Part shown: one piece after another, positions 9,499 to 18,958 of the stretch
Layout: every line of letters starts with the position of its first letter
Numbering within the stretch: the stretch's first letter is position 1
Origin: an uncultured Acidovorax sp.
GTDB taxonomy: Bacteria > Pseudomonadota > Gammaproteobacteria > Burkholderiales > Burkholderiaceae_C
NCBI GenBank assembly: GCA_913774955.1
Contig: CAJYKV010000027.1
Coordinates: 310,001-374,000 of the forward strand
Direction of reading: 5' to 3'
DNA: 64,000 nucleotides
Program-made: the position numbers and the translations under genes
Notes under the pieces: generated by a model
Databases searched by the model: none
What the model saw: the letters and a program-made list of their open reading frames with translations, nothing else
What the model was told of the DNA's origin: nothing

Positions 9499-9918
9499 AT
9501 GACCCCTCCCGAATCGATGCGCCTGGACAAATGGCTGTGGTGCGCCCGCTTCTACAAGACGCGCGCGCTCGCGGTGGAAGAAATCGGCAAGGGCCGCGTC
9601 ACCGTCAACGGGCAGGCGGCCAAGGCCTCGCGCGAACTGCGCCCCGGCGATACCGTCGCGCTGCGCCAGGGCGTGGTGCCGCGCACCGTGGTCGTGCGGG
9701 GCTTGAGCGGCATGCGCGGCCCCGCCGTGGTCGCGCAGCAGCTCTATGAAGAAACGCCAGAGAGCGTCGCGTCGCGCGAGCAGGCCGCGGAAATGCGGCG
9801 CCTGGCCCCCGAGCCGGCGGCGAGCCTGCACGATGGCCGCCCGACCAAGCGCGACCGCCGCGAGATCGACCAGGCCCGCGACTGGGGCAGCCGCTGGAGC
9901 GCCGCGATCGACGAGTGA
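9499..9918 (+). CDS. hslR: S4-domain RNA-binding heat-shock protein (Hsp15 family)
   Basis: The 139-residue protein carries an S4 RNA-binding domain at residues 7-70 (MRLDKWLWCARFYKTRALA then GRVTVNGQAAKAS) and a basic C-terminal tail with the family-typical GRPTKRDRREIDQ. Hsp15 binds free 50S subunits carrying nascent chains and helps recycle stalled ribosomes. The ATG at 9499 follows a GGGGG stretch. It lies 35 bases after pepP, probably as the last gene of the plus-strand run. Confidence 0.9.
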   Translation: MTPPESMRLDKWLWCARFYKTRALAVEEIGKGRVTVNGQAAKASRELRPGDTVALRQGVVPRTVVVRGLSGMRGPAVVAQQLYEETPESVASREQAAEMRRLAPEPAASLHDGRPTKRDRREIDQARDWGSRWSAAIDE

Positions 9919-9945
9919 GGGTGGGGAACGGGAAAACGGCGATGC

Positions 9946-10533
9946 TCAGGGAACATTGCCGGCCTGCGTCCTGAGCATGCGCAACACGACATTGAGGTAG
10001 TCGTCCATGCGCTGGCGAGCGCTCTCTGCCTCGCGCTCCAGCTCCCGCAGGCTCTTGCCGCCCTCGCTCTCCTGCGCGGCCCCTTCACCCAGGCAGATCG
10101 CGGACTGGCGCCGTGCCAGCCGCATTTCGGCGGTCTGCCAGTCGCGGCGCAACTCGCTCCAATGCTCCGACGCCGCCTGCAGCGCGGGCGCGCGGTCGGC
10201 CTCGGCCGTGACGATGCACGGGGGAGCCGCGCGGTGCGCCGGAGGTGCCGACGATCGCCTGCGGCGCAGCCCGTCCTGGCCCAGCGAAGAGCGGGCGACG
10301 GCGAAGGCCTTCTCGGCCGCCATGTCCTCGCTGGCCCATCGGCCGCGCGCCGCATACCAGGCGCCGTTGCCGACGGACCAAGCCCCGCGCCACCCGTCTC
10401 CGCTCGGCCATACCATGATGCCCACCCTGCGGCCCGCATGCTCTCGGTACCGCACGGGTTCGCGCGCCGCGGGAACGGATGCGGGCATGCCGGCCGGCAT
10501 GTTCCGCAGACTGGTCGTAGGTTGGATGTCCAT
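9946..10533 (-). CDS. hypothetical protein, Arg/Ala-rich
   Basis: I do not recognise this 195-residue protein. The chosen start gives an N-terminus MDIQPTTSLRNMPAGMP. The frame stays open further upstream, to 10758, but that extension shows no better start. The middle (VGIMVWPSGDGWRGAWSVG) looks like a small beta-rich segment, and the C-terminal third is strongly helical and charged (SLRELEREAESARQRMDDYL), probably a short coiled coil. There is no signal peptide or membrane segment. It converges on hslR with 27 bases between the stops, and is divergent from the sensor kinase gene. Confidence 0.6.
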   Translation of the reverse strand: MDIQPTTSLRNMPAGMPASVPAAREPVRYREHAGRRVGIMVWPSGDGWRGAWSVGNGAWYAARGRWASEDMAAEKAFAVARSSLGQDGLRRRRSSAPPAHRAAPPCIVTAEADRAPALQAASEHWSELRRDWQTAEMRLARRQSAICLGEGAAQESEGGKSLRELEREAESARQRMDDYLNVVLRMLRTQAGNVP

Positions 10534-10769
10534 GCCTGCTGGGTGGCAAACGGTGTTCCCGAACGCGCGGGCAGCAATATCCGCATGCCGCCTACCCGCA
10601 TCTGTCAGAAGCGCCGTAAAAATTTCCCGCGCCCGTGCAAAGTGCGTGCTATGGCCGAGCAGGGTGCACCCCGCAGCATCCACTTGGCCTTCCGCGCGGG
10701 CAGGATGAGCTAGCATCGGCGCCCCAGCCGCATCCACGCGCCCCGAGCGCGCACCCACAAGGACGAGAG

Positions 10770-13700
10770 ATGGACCAGATCACCCCGGGCGATACCGTGG
10801 ACGCCGCGGCCACAGCGGCGGACGGCATGTCGCCCCTTCCGGGAGACGGCGTCCTCACCTCCCCGCCGGTGGTGGGACTCGGGGGTTCCGCCGGTGCGAT
10901 CCAGGCACTGCGCGAGTTCTTCGCCGCCATGCCGCCGCAGCCCGGCATGGCCTTCGTGGTGGTCCTGCACCTGTCGCCCGAACACGAGAGCATTCTGGCC
11001 GAGCTGCTCCAGCGCGTCACGGCGCTGCGCGTGCTGAAGGTGAGCGGCACGGTGGCGATGGAGCCCGACACCGTCTACGTGGTTCCGCCCGGCAAGGTGC
11101 TGGAGGTGAGCGACGGCTCGCTGGTGCTCGCGCCGCTGCCCCCGGACCGCCACCGCCACGTCGCCGTGGACCTGCTTTTCCGCACCCTCGCGGACACCCA
11201 GGGCGCGCGCGCCACCGCCATCGTGCTGTCGGGCGCCGACGGCGACGGCGCGATCGGCATCAAGCGCATCAAGGAGCGCGGCGGTCTCACCATCGCGCAG
11301 GACCCGGAAGAGGCGCAGGCGGCCGGCATGCCCTCGTCGGCCATCGCCACGGGCATGGTCGACTGGGTGCTTCCCGTTGCGCAGATGGCCGAGCGCGTGA
11401 TCGAATACCACCGCATGGCGCCCCGGCTGCGCCTGCCCACGTCCCGCACGCCGGCGCCCTCGCCCTCCCTGGCCGAGGCCTCGGACGAGCGCGCACTGCG
11501 CGAGGTGCTGTCCCTGCTGCGCCACCGCACCGGGCGCGATTTCGGCGACTACAAGCGCGCCACGGTGGTGCGGCGCATCGGGCGCCGCATGCAGGTCAAC
11601 GGCATCGCCACCATGGCCGGCTACCTCGACTGCCTGCGCACGCGCCCCGGAGAAGCCGGCGCCCTGCTGCAGGACCTGCTGATCAGCGTGACCAACTTCT
11701 TCCGCGATCCGGGCTACTTCGAGGCGCTGGACGCCCACCTGCAGCGGCTCGTCCAGGGCAAGAGCGGCGCGGACACGCTGCGCGTGTGGGTGGCCGGCTG
11801 CGCGACCGGCGAAGAGGCCTACTCGATCGCGATGATGCTCACCGAGCATGCCCGCTCGCTCGATGCGGCGCCGATGCTGCAGATCTTCGCCACCGACCTC
11901 GACGACGCCGCCATCCGCGCGGCCCGCGACGGCTTCTATCCCGCAGCGATCGAGAGCGACGTCTCGGCCGAAAGGCTGCGGCGGTTCTTCGTGCGCGAGC
12001 GCGGCGGTTACCGCGTGCGGCGCGAACTGCGCGAGAGCGTGCTGTTCGCGGTGCACGACCTGCTCAAGGACTCCCCCTTCTCCCGGCTCGACCTGGTCTC
12101 GTGCCGCAACCTGCTGATCTACCTGAACCGCGAGGCCCAGCACCGCGTGCTGGACACCTTCCACTTCGCGCTGCAGCCCGGCAAGACGCTCTTCCTGGGT
12201 TCGGCCGAGTCGGTGGACGGCGCCGACCCGCGGTTCGCCGTCGTCGACGAGCAGCACCGCATCTACTGCCACCAGGCCGTGCCGCGCACGGAGCTGCTGC
12301 TGCCCGGCAGGACCGGCGGGCCCGCGATGGCGCACCTGCAGCTCGCCCCGCACCAGGACCCGGTCACGCACGCCGCGGCGCTGCCGCAGCGCATCGCGGA
12401 AACGCCCCGCCTGTTCCCGCAGCCCACCGGCGAGAAGCCCCCGTCGTGGGGCGAAGTACACCTGCGCCTGCTCGAGCAGCTGGCGCCTCCCTCGATCCTC
12501 GTCGATGGCGAGCAGGAGATCCTGCACATGTCGCCCTCGGCGGGCCGCTTCCTGTCCTTCCACGGCGGCGAGCCCTCGCGCAACCTGCTGCGCCTCGTGC
12601 ACCCCGCGCTGCGCATCGAGCTGCGGGCAGCCCTCTACCGGGCCGGCCGCACCGGGCAGCCCACGCTGCTGGCCACGCTGGCCGTCGAAACCGCCGGCGG
12701 CCTCTTGCGCGTCGCGCCCGAGATCCGGCCCGTGCCCGATCTGGGACCGGGCTGCGCGATCGTGCTGCTGCCCCTGGTGCCCGACGCGCCCTCGCACGCG
12801 GCGGCGCCGGCCGAACTGCCCGCGGACGCCGCCGCCGAGCAGCTCGACCGCGAACTCGAAATGCTGAATGCGCAGTTGCGCAACACCATCGAGCAGTACG
12901 AGGCCTCCACCGAAGAACTGCGCGCCAGCAACGAAGAGCTGCAGGCGATGAACGAGGAGCTGCGCTCGGCCACCGAGGAACTGGAGACCAACCGCGAAGA
13001 GCTGCAGTCCATCAACGAGGAACTGACCACCGTCAACCACGAGCTCAAGAGCAAAGTGGACGAGCTGGGCCATGCGAACAGCGACATGCAGAACCTGATG
13101 GACGCCACCGCCATCGCCACGGTCTTCCTGGACCGGGATCTGCGCATCACCCGCTTCACGCCGTCGGCCGTCACGCTCTTCAACCTGATCGCCACCGACG
13201 TGGGCCGGCCGCTGTCGCACCTGCGCACGCAGCTGCAGTACCCCGAGCTCGCCGACGACGCGCGGCGCGTCCTCGAACGCCTGGCGCTGGTGGAGCGAGA
13301 GGTGGGCGCGAGCGACGGCAACTGGTACCTCGTGCGCATGCTGCCCTACCGCACGCTGGACGACCGGATCGCCGGAGTGGTGCTGACCTTCGTGGACATT
13401 TCCGAGCGCAAGCAGGGCCAGGAAGCGCTGCGCCGCTCGGAGGACCGCTTCAGCGCCATCGTGAACCAGGCCGTGGTCGGCGTGGCGCAGACCGATCTCG
13501 AAGGCCACATCACCTTCGTCAACCGCCACTACAGCCACATGCTGGGCTACGGACACGACGAACTGATCGGCACGCAGCTGCTCGACCTGATCCACCCGGG
13601 AGACCGCCAGCTGAGCGCGCACCTCATGCGCCGCCTGGCGGACCACGGCGAGCCCTACCACATCGAGAAGCGCTGCCTGCGCAAGGACGGCAGCACGCTC

Positions 13701-15371
13701 TGGCTGCACAACAGCGTCAGCTACCTCGCCGACGCGCTGGGCCGGCCCACGGCGTCCATCGTGGTGTGCAACGACATCAGCGAGCGCAAACGCGCGGAGA
13801 ACGCACTGCGCGAGAGCACGGAGCGGCTGCGCCTCGTCATCGAGAACGCGGTCGAGTACGCGATCTTCTCCACCGACCTCGACCGCCGCATCACCACCTG
13901 GAACAGCGGCGCCGAGCGCATCCTGGGCTACAGCGAGGGCGAGGCCGTGGGCCAGCTCGCCGACATGATCTTCACGCCCGAGGACCGCGCGGCAGGCGCG
14001 CCGCTCTCGGAAACGCGCACCGCCCTGGCCACCGGCGGCGCGCTCGACGACCGGCTGCACCAGCGCAAGGACGGCAGCCGCTTCTGGGCCAGCGGCGCGC
14101 TCATGCCGATGCACGACGGCGCGGACGCGGTGGTCGGCTTCGTCAAGATCCTGCGCGACCAGAGCGACCAGCGTGCCAGCCAGCAGGCGCTCGAGCAGAG
14201 CCGCTCCGACCTGATCAAGGCCCTGCGCGAGAACGAACAGGCCCGCGCCGCGCTGCAGGCGGCCGACGCGACCAAGGACCGCTTCCTCGCCGTGCTGTCG
14301 CACGAGCTGCGCAACCCGCTGGCATCGATCGCGAACGCATCGGCGGTGCTCACCACCGACTGCACGGAAGCCGCCGAGCGCGAGCAGGCCGCGCGCATCG
14401 TCCAGCGGCAGGCGCGTGCCATGGCGGTGCTGCTCGACGACCTGATGGACCTGTCGCGCCTGCGCCTGGGCCGCATGACCCTGCAGAAGCGCGAGACGCC
14501 GCTGTCCGAGATCGTCGACGCCGCGCTGGAGGCCACGCAGGCCGCCATCCGGACCGCGGGCCACGAACTGGTGATGGAACTCCCCCCCGGCACCGTCCTG
14601 CTGGACGCCGACCCGGTACGCATCGCACAGGTCCTCGCGAACCTGCTGAGCAACGCGGCCAAGTACACCCCGGACGGCGGCCGCGTCCGCCTGTCGGCCG
14701 AGGTCGGCGGGGGCCGGATCGTTTTCTGCGTGGAAGACAACGGCATCGGCATGGACCCGGCCACCGTCGACGACATGTTCACCATGTTCTCGCAGAGCCC
14801 CGACGCCGGCGCGCGGCACACCCAGGGCCTGGGCATCGGCCTCGCGCTCGTGCGCAACATCGTGGAAATGCACCAGGGCAGCGTGCGCGGCGAAAGCGCC
14901 GGGCCCGGACACGGCAGCCGCTTCACGGTGGAGCTGCCGCTGCCGCCCCAGCCCGGCGAGCCCGCGGGCCCGCGCGCCGCGGCCGCCGGCCAGGCGCGCG
15001 GCGGCCACGCGCCCCGCATCCTCCTCGCGGACGACAACGTGGACGTGACCTGGTCCATCTCGCACCTGCTGGAGGGCTGCGCGGTCGCCACCGCGGCGGA
15101 CGGGCACGAGGCCCTGCGGAAGGCGCGCGAGATGGAGCCCGACGTGGCCGTGCTCGACCTCGGCATGCCCGGCATCGACGGTATCTCGCTGGCACGCACC
15201 CTGCGCGCGGAGCCCTTCGGGGCGCGCATGCTGCTGGTGGCCGCCACCGGCTGGGGCCAGGAAAACAACCGGCAGCAGGCGCGCGATGCGGGCTTCGACG
15301 CCTACATGGTGAAGCCGCTCGACGTGCGCGAACTGCAGCGGCTCATCCAGGAGCACCTGCAGCCGCGCTGA
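10770..15371 (+). CDS. CheB-CheR-PAS hybrid histidine kinase with receiver domain
   Basis: The 1533-residue soluble protein contains, in order: a CheB methylesterase domain (about 31-217; GLGGSAGA serine, VVLHLSPEHE histidine, GADGDGAIG aspartate), a CheR methyltransferase domain (about 241-507; VAGCATGEEAYSIAM SAM loop), a long coiled coil (about 689-774), three PAS domains (about 775-1137), a HisKA domain with His1178 in SHELRNPLAS, a HATPase domain (NLLSNAAKY and ENGIG-type boxes) and a receiver with Asp1463. No membrane segment is present, so the signal is cytoplasmic. AAGGACGAGAG precedes the ATG. No chemoreceptor or che operon lies nearby, so its partners are unknown. Confidence 0.93.
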   Translation: MDQITPGDTVDAAATAADGMSPLPGDGVLTSPPVVGLGGSAGAIQALREFFAAMPPQPGMAFVVVLHLSPEHESILAELLQRVTALRVLKVSGTVAMEPDTVYVVPPGKVLEVSDGSLVLAPLPPDRHRHVAVDLLFRTLADTQGARATAIVLSGADGDGAIGIKRIKERGGLTIAQDPEEAQAAGMPSSAIATGMVDWVLPVAQMAERVIEYHRMAPRLRLPTSRTPAPSPSLAEASDERALREVLSLLRHRTGRDFGDYKRATVVRRIGRRMQVNGIATMAGYLDCLRTRPGEAGALLQDLLISVTNFFRDPGYFEALDAHLQRLVQGKSGADTLRVWVAGCATGEEAYSIAMMLTEHARSLDAAPMLQIFATDLDDAAIRAARDGFYPAAIESDVSAERLRRFFVRERGGYRVRRELRESVLFAVHDLLKDSPFSRLDLVSCRNLLIYLNREAQHRVLDTFHFALQPGKTLFLGSAESVDGADPRFAVVDEQHRIYCHQAVPRTELLLPGRTGGPAMAHLQLAPHQDPVTHAAALPQRIAETPRLFPQPTGEKPPSWGEVHLRLLEQLAPPSILVDGEQEILHMSPSAGRFLSFHGGEPSRNLLRLVHPALRIELRAALYRAGRTGQPTLLATLAVETAGGLLRVAPEIRPVPDLGPGCAIVLLPLVPDAPSHAAAPAELPADAAAEQLDRELEMLNAQLRNTIEQYEASTEELRASNEELQAMNEELRSATEELETNREELQSINEELTTVNHELKSKVDELGHANSDMQNLMDATAIATVFLDRDLRITRFTPSAVTLFNLIATDVGRPLSHLRTQLQYPELADDARRVLERLALVEREVGASDGNWYLVRMLPYRTLDDRIAGVVLTFVDISERKQGQEALRRSEDRFSAIVNQAVVGVAQTDLEGHITFVNRHYSHMLGYGHDELIGTQLLDLIHPGDRQLSAHLMRRLADHGEPYHIEKRCLRKDGSTLWLHNSVSYLADALGRPTASIVVCNDISERKRAENALRESTERLRLVIENAVEYAIFSTDLDRRITTWNSGAERILGYSEGEAVGQLADMIFTPEDRAAGAPLSETRTALATGGALDDRLHQRKDGSRFWASGALMPMHDGADAVVGFVKILRDQSDQRASQQALEQSRSDLIKALRENEQARAALQAADATKDRFLAVLSHELRNPLASIANASAVLTTDCTEAAEREQAARIVQRQARAMAVLLDDLMDLSRLRLGRMTLQKRETPLSEIVDAALEATQAAIRTAGHELVMELPPGTVLLDADPVRIAQVLANLLSNAAKYTPDGGRVRLSAEVGGGRIVFCVEDNGIGMDPATVDDMFTMFSQSPDAGARHTQGLGIGLALVRNIVEMHQGSVRGESAGPGHGSRFTVELPLPPQPGEPAGPRAAAAGQARGGHAPRILLADDNVDVTWSISHLLEGCAVATAADGHEALRKAREMEPDVAVLDLGMPGIDGISLARTLRAEPFGARMLLVAATGWGQENNRQQARDAGFDAYMVKPLDVRELQRLIQEHLQPR

Positions 15372-15387
15372 GCGGCCCGGCCGTGCA

Positions 15388-16578
15388 CTACCGTACCGCG
15401 GCGGGCTGCACGGCCTGCGCCTCGCGCACCAGCTCGGTCCCGGGCGTCCACGAATAAGAGGCCGAAGCGGCCTGCGAGGGGGAGCCGTCCTGGTTCACCG
15501 CATCGCGATAGGCGAGCGACGATTCGCCCTCTTCCTGGGGCGTCTGCACGAACTGGGTGCCGTTCTTGCGGTAGTCGGTTTCGGCGTCCACCACCTGGCG
15601 CAGGTACTCGCGGTGGCTCTCGAACCGGATGAACGCAGGCAGCGCGCCATCGCCGATCACCTCGGCGGGGTCGCGCCGCTCCAGCCGCTTGAAGAGCTCC
15701 TGCACCACCTGGAAATGCCCCAGTTCGTAGTCCAGGAACATCTCCCAGATCGCGCGCACGCGGGGATTGCTCTCCTGCTCCACGCAGCCGGCGTAGTTCC
15801 ACACCTCGCAGGCCTCGGCGATCAGCAGCTTCTCCAAAGGCGTCTCGCGCGGGTTCAGCATCGAGCCGTAGTGCGTGATGTGCTGCGACTCCACCGACGC
15901 GATCTCCGCATAGAGCTGCCTCGCCACCGGATCGGCGAAGATCGGCCCGATGTTCATGTAGTAGTCGTGCGTCTGGTACTCGCCGCCCGTGAGCGTGAGC
16001 GCATGCAGCTTGGTCGCGAGCGTCGCGTCGGGCCCGTAGGGCTCCAGCAGGTCGTGCTCGGGCGCGCGGTGGTGCACCCAGGTCGGGCGCGACGGAACGA
16101 TGTCGGTATAGCCCTGGGTGATGTTGTTCGCGTCCTTGCCTTCCAGCCGGTCCAGCAGCGCGCTGTAGCGGTAGAGGTGGTCGAAGTCCTCCAGCAGCGC
16201 GTAGCGGTACCCCTGCGCGAGGTAGCTGTCGGGCTCCAGCTGCGCGACCGATGCGGTCACCTCGATGGCCGTCTGCTCGTAGCCGATCGTGGTCTCCAGC
16301 GGCGAATGGTCCGCGCCGATCAGCCAGTTGATCGTCGTGGCCTGGTGCTGCTCGACGCGCATCAACTGCGCGATCTCCACGCGTGCGTCGGCGTTCATGC
16401 GCAGCAGGACCTGCTTGGTGCGCAGCGCGTCCAGCTCCACGCCGTTCATGAGGATGGCACGCACGCGCGTGAACGCATCGTCGTCGAGCTTGCTGATGGG
16501 CTTGCCCACCATGTCCTTCCAGCTGAGGCGCTGGCGGCCGAGGGCGGTGCCCTTGTCCTGGAAAAGATGGATCGTCAT
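15388..16578 (-). CDS. ferritin-like domain protein (396 residues)
   Basis: The protein contains long helices with Glu and His spacing typical of di-iron ferritin-like folds, for instance VEIAQLMRVEQHQATTINW, LYAEIASVESQHITHYGSM and FLDYELGHFQVVQELFKRL. It is much longer than a ferritin or Dps and has a flexible polar C-terminus. No exact function is known to me; iron or oxidative-stress handling is inferred from the fold. The ATG is preceded, reading on the minus strand, by CCAAGGACATCCCC. It converges on the kinase gene with only 16 bases between stops and lies downstream of a second ferritin-like gene on the same strand. Confidence 0.75.
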   Translation of the reverse strand: MTIHLFQDKGTALGRQRLSWKDMVGKPISKLDDDAFTRVRAILMNGVELDALRTKQVLLRMNADARVEIAQLMRVEQHQATTINWLIGADHSPLETTIGYEQTAIEVTASVAQLEPDSYLAQGYRYALLEDFDHLYRYSALLDRLEGKDANNITQGYTDIVPSRPTWVHHRAPEHDLLEPYGPDATLATKLHALTLTGGEYQTHDYYMNIGPIFADPVARQLYAEIASVESQHITHYGSMLNPRETPLEKLLIAEACEVWNYAGCVEQESNPRVRAIWEMFLDYELGHFQVVQELFKRLERRDPAEVIGDGALPAFIRFESHREYLRQVVDAETDYRKNGTQFVQTPQEEGESSLAYRDAVNQDGSPSQAASASYSWTPGTELVREAQAVQPAAVR

Positions 16579-16660
16579 GGGGATGTCCTTGGGTTCTTGG
16601 GGATGGGAAAAAGAAGGAGGGAAGGAGGGAAGGCGACGCGGTGTGGCGTGCCGCCCCGCC

Positions 16661-17470
16661 TCAGACGGCGTCGCTGGGCAGCGGCCCCGACACCACCAGG
16701 GCGCCGAGCCAGGCCTGTACCGTGTTCAGGTGCCGCTGCTCCTCGGTGAGCGCCTGCGCGAATTCGCTCACCAGGCTGGTCTCTCCCGCCTGCTCGGCGA
16801 GCTGGATCAGCAACTCCCATCCCGCGTTGTCGGTGAGCTCCGCCGTCAGAATGGCCGAGAGCGCCTGCGCCAGCGTCGTGCGCGGGTCCGTCACCACCTG
16901 GATCAGGCCCATCGAGGCGGTGCCGATCACATCGGCGCACGGCGTCTGCGCGGTGGGGTCACCGCCGAGCTGGCGCATGGCATCGCAGAGCAGCTGGAAG
17001 TGCTGCAGCTCCTCCGCGCGGATGCGCTGCAGCGTGGCCAGCGCCGAGGCATCGCCCATCAGCGCGACGTCGTCCGTGCGCGCGCCGGCCGCCCTCACCG
17101 CGTCGGCGGGCGACGGCACCTTGGCGCCGGCATTCACCGCCCCTTCGTACTTCACGATCAACGCGTCGTAGAGCCGCGTGCCGCCCCGCTCGAACGCGAT
17201 GCGCTCTCCGATCTTGTCCAGCAGGATCTCGGGGTGCTCGCCCATCAGCTTGCTCACGCCCGTGCGCACCATGTCGCCGAACGACGTGGGCGGCGGCACC
17301 GAGCCGAGCGGGCCGGCTTCATGCCCATACAGCAGGCGCATGTCCCGGGCCTGCGAAAGATCGATCGGCCCGGGCGGAGAGTACCGTGCGACGGCTTCCT
17401 CCATCGCCTGCGCGCCGGCCGGTGCCGCCGAGGCGCCCGTGCGGTTCATACCCGTGGTGGTGGCTTCCAT
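16661..17470 (-). CDS. ferritin-like domain protein (269 residues)
   Basis: The start was placed at MEATTTGMNRTG, which has an AAGGAG ribosome-binding site just upstream on the minus strand; the frame is open further but without a good start. The C-terminal half holds two helix pairs with metal-ligand-like spacing (ATLQRIRAEELQHFQLLCDAM and AILTAELTDNAGWELL, then EEQRHLNTVQAWL), consistent with a ferritin-like four-helix bundle. The N-terminal 90 residues are less regular. It is probably cotranscribed with the larger ferritin-like gene 82 bases downstream. Cargo and partners are unknown. Confidence 0.75.
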   Translation of the reverse strand: MEATTTGMNRTGASAAPAGAQAMEEAVARYSPPGPIDLSQARDMRLLYGHEAGPLGSVPPPTSFGDMVRTGVSKLMGEHPEILLDKIGERIAFERGGTRLYDALIVKYEGAVNAGAKVPSPADAVRAAGARTDDVALMGDASALATLQRIRAEELQHFQLLCDAMRQLGGDPTAQTPCADVIGTASMGLIQVVTDPRTTLAQALSAILTAELTDNAGWELLIQLAEQAGETSLVSEFAQALTEEQRHLNTVQAWLGALVVSGPLPSDAV

Positions 17471-17950
17471 GAAAACTCCTTGTGCTTGCGGTTCATCGGG
17501 GGGATCTGCGAACGACCCATGATTCGGGCCTGCTCCCCTCACCCCGCGTAGGAGCCCGCGCAAGATACGGCCCGCGTTACAGATTCCACCCCCCAATTCC
17601 GCAGGATCTGTCGGGCTGAATGCATGAGCCGGAAAGGATTGCCGCAAATACCATCTTCCGTGGAATAAATGACCATTGCTCGGCCACTCCCGAGCCCGGG
17701 CTGGTGCGGTTGGAGCCGGCTCTCCGCGCCCCCATCGGCGCTGCGACACGGCTTGTTTCTTTTGCATGCACTGGCTGCCCGCGCGCTTGGACGCATCCGT
17801 AACAAAGGCGTTTTTCCTACCTGCCGCAGCCGCTCGGCCTTGCGCTTTTAGGCATCCGGTGGCATGGGCGTTGCCACGTTCTCATCGACAGCGCTGCACT
17901 GCGCGGTCACCTCCGACCCACCATTCGCAATGTTCCAAAGGAGAAATCAC
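17471..17950. other. 480-base intergenic region between divergent stress-type genes
   Basis: No supportable gene lies here. The few short open frames lack ribosome-binding sites and codon bias. The region must hold the promoters for the leftward ferritin-like gene and the rightward KGG gene. It is locally AT-richer (for example around 17640-17680 and 17800-17850), and a strong AAAGGAG ribosome-binding site sits at its right end. I could not identify a convincing -35/-10 pair. Confidence 0.6.
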
Positions 17951-18292
17951 ATGGCATCGAATCAAGGCAATCAAGGCAAGCAAGGGAATAACCAGGGCAA
18001 CCAGGGTGGCGGTTCCGGCCGCGGATTCGCCGGCATGGACACGGATCGCCAACGCGAGATCGCGGCCGAAGGCGGCCGCGCCGCCCACGCCAGCGGCCAT
18101 GCCCACGAGTTCTCTTCCGAAGAAGCCCGCCGTGCCGGCAGCATGAGCCACGGCGGTGGCGGCAACAACACCCAGAACAGCAGCGGCGGCCAGGGCGGGG
18201 GCCATACCGGCAGCAACAGTGGCGGCACCCGCGGCGGCGGCAGCGAACAGCACGCCCAGGCCGGTCGCCAGAGCCACAAGAACGACCGCTGA
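17951..18292 (+). CDS. KGG-repeat stress-induced hydrophilic protein
   Basis: This 113-residue protein is extremely hydrophilic, built from Gly, Asn, Gln, Ser and His. It contains the KGG motif region GRGFAGMDTDRQREIAAEGG followed by RAAHASGHAHEFSSEEARRAG, as in GsiB/con-10-like general-stress proteins. The tail is low complexity (GGGGNNTQNSSGGQGGG). Such proteins are thought to protect against desiccation or osmotic stress. The ATG at 17951 has an ideal AAAGGAG seven bases upstream. A strong terminator follows the stop, so it is probably monocistronic. Confidence 0.88.
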   Translation: MASNQGNQGKQGNNQGNQGGGSGRGFAGMDTDRQREIAAEGGRAAHASGHAHEFSSEEARRAGSMSHGGGGNNTQNSSGGQGGGHTGSNSGGTRGGGSEQHAQAGRQSHKNDR

Positions 18293-18389
18293 CGCGCCAA
18301 GATGCGCGCTTCGGCAGCGGGCACGTTGTCATCCATCCGCCTCCCGCCGGTGGATGGATGAAGGACACGGCCCGACCGCCACACCCCCA

Positions 18390-18430
18390 AAGGCCACCGT
18401 TGCCCTGGCGACGGTGGCCTTCTCTTTTTT
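18390..18430 (+). terminator. rho-independent terminator of the KGG gene
   Basis: A perfect nine-base stem (GGCCACCGT at 18392-18400, ACGGTGGCC at 18411-18419) with a ten-base loop is followed by TTCTCTTTTTT. A second hairpin with nine-base arms (CATCCATCC at 18330-18338, GGATGGATG at 18352-18360) lies between it and the KGG stop. Nothing gene-like was found in the rest of the 18293-18611 gap. Confidence 0.9.
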
Positions 18431-18611
18431 CTCACCACGGTGCAGCTACCGGCACGCCGCGGCCACGTCCGCCGCCGCCTACGACGTCATGGCATCCACG
18501 CCGACCACGGGCCGCTGGCCGTGCGCCTACCGTGGAACGTCGCAGGCGGGAGGCACACGCCCAGGCCTCCGCCGCCCCGCTTTTCTCTCTTTTCCCAAGG
18601 AAAACGAAGCC

Positions 18612-18923
18612 ATGCAGAACGAGCACCTCCGCCAATCCGCCCGCCATCTCATCGATTACGACGACCGCCGCGAAAGCGCGCCCTGCGAACACCAGGCCAC
18701 GGCCATCGCCGCCGCGGGCCTGCTCTTCTGGGCGCTGGTGGGACGCAGCCGCACGCGCGCCGTGCTGCATGCGGCGATCGGCGGCGCGCTGCTGCTGCGC
18801 GCGGCGGGTGGGCGCGACGGCATGCGGCGCTGGCTCCACCAGCCCGCACAGGAGCCCGCGCAACAGCAACCGGCCCGGACCGAGGCCTCCGCGGCGCCCT
18901 CCTTCGCCGATCTGCCCATGTGA
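18612..18923 (+). CDS. small hypothetical protein with one membrane-like helix
   Basis: This 103-residue protein is not one I recognise. The ATG at 18612 is preceded by AAGGAAAACGAAGCC. The N-terminal 45 residues are polar (MQNEHLRQSARHLIDYDDRR), residues 46-58 are hydrophobic (ATAIAAAGLLFWALVG), a second weaker hydrophobic stretch follows (AAIGGALLLRAAG), and the tail is Gln/Pro/Ala-rich. The pattern resembles small inner-membrane stress proteins such as the YqjD/ElaB or YqjK-like types, though I cannot assign it to either. Its position between KGG and CsbD genes fits a stress role. Confidence 0.65.
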   Translation: MQNEHLRQSARHLIDYDDRRESAPCEHQATAIAAAGLLFWALVGRSRTRAVLHAAIGGALLLRAAGGRDGMRRWLHQPAQEPAQQQPARTEASAAPSFADLPM

Positions 18924-18958
18924 CCGGTACCGGCGCCGCCGCCGGTCATGCCGTCGGC

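Noticed and set aside
10710..15356. A 1548-codon minus-strand open frame opposite the hybrid kinase
   Set aside because: The plus strand has full domain signatures and a ribosome-binding site; the minus frame shows no domain and is a GC shadow.
17569..17851. Short plus-strand frames and an apparent sigma-factor promoter pair in the 480-base gap
   Set aside because: The frames lack ribosome-binding sites and codon bias. The GTAAC-containing stretches near 17575 and 17800 do not have correctly spaced -10 partners.
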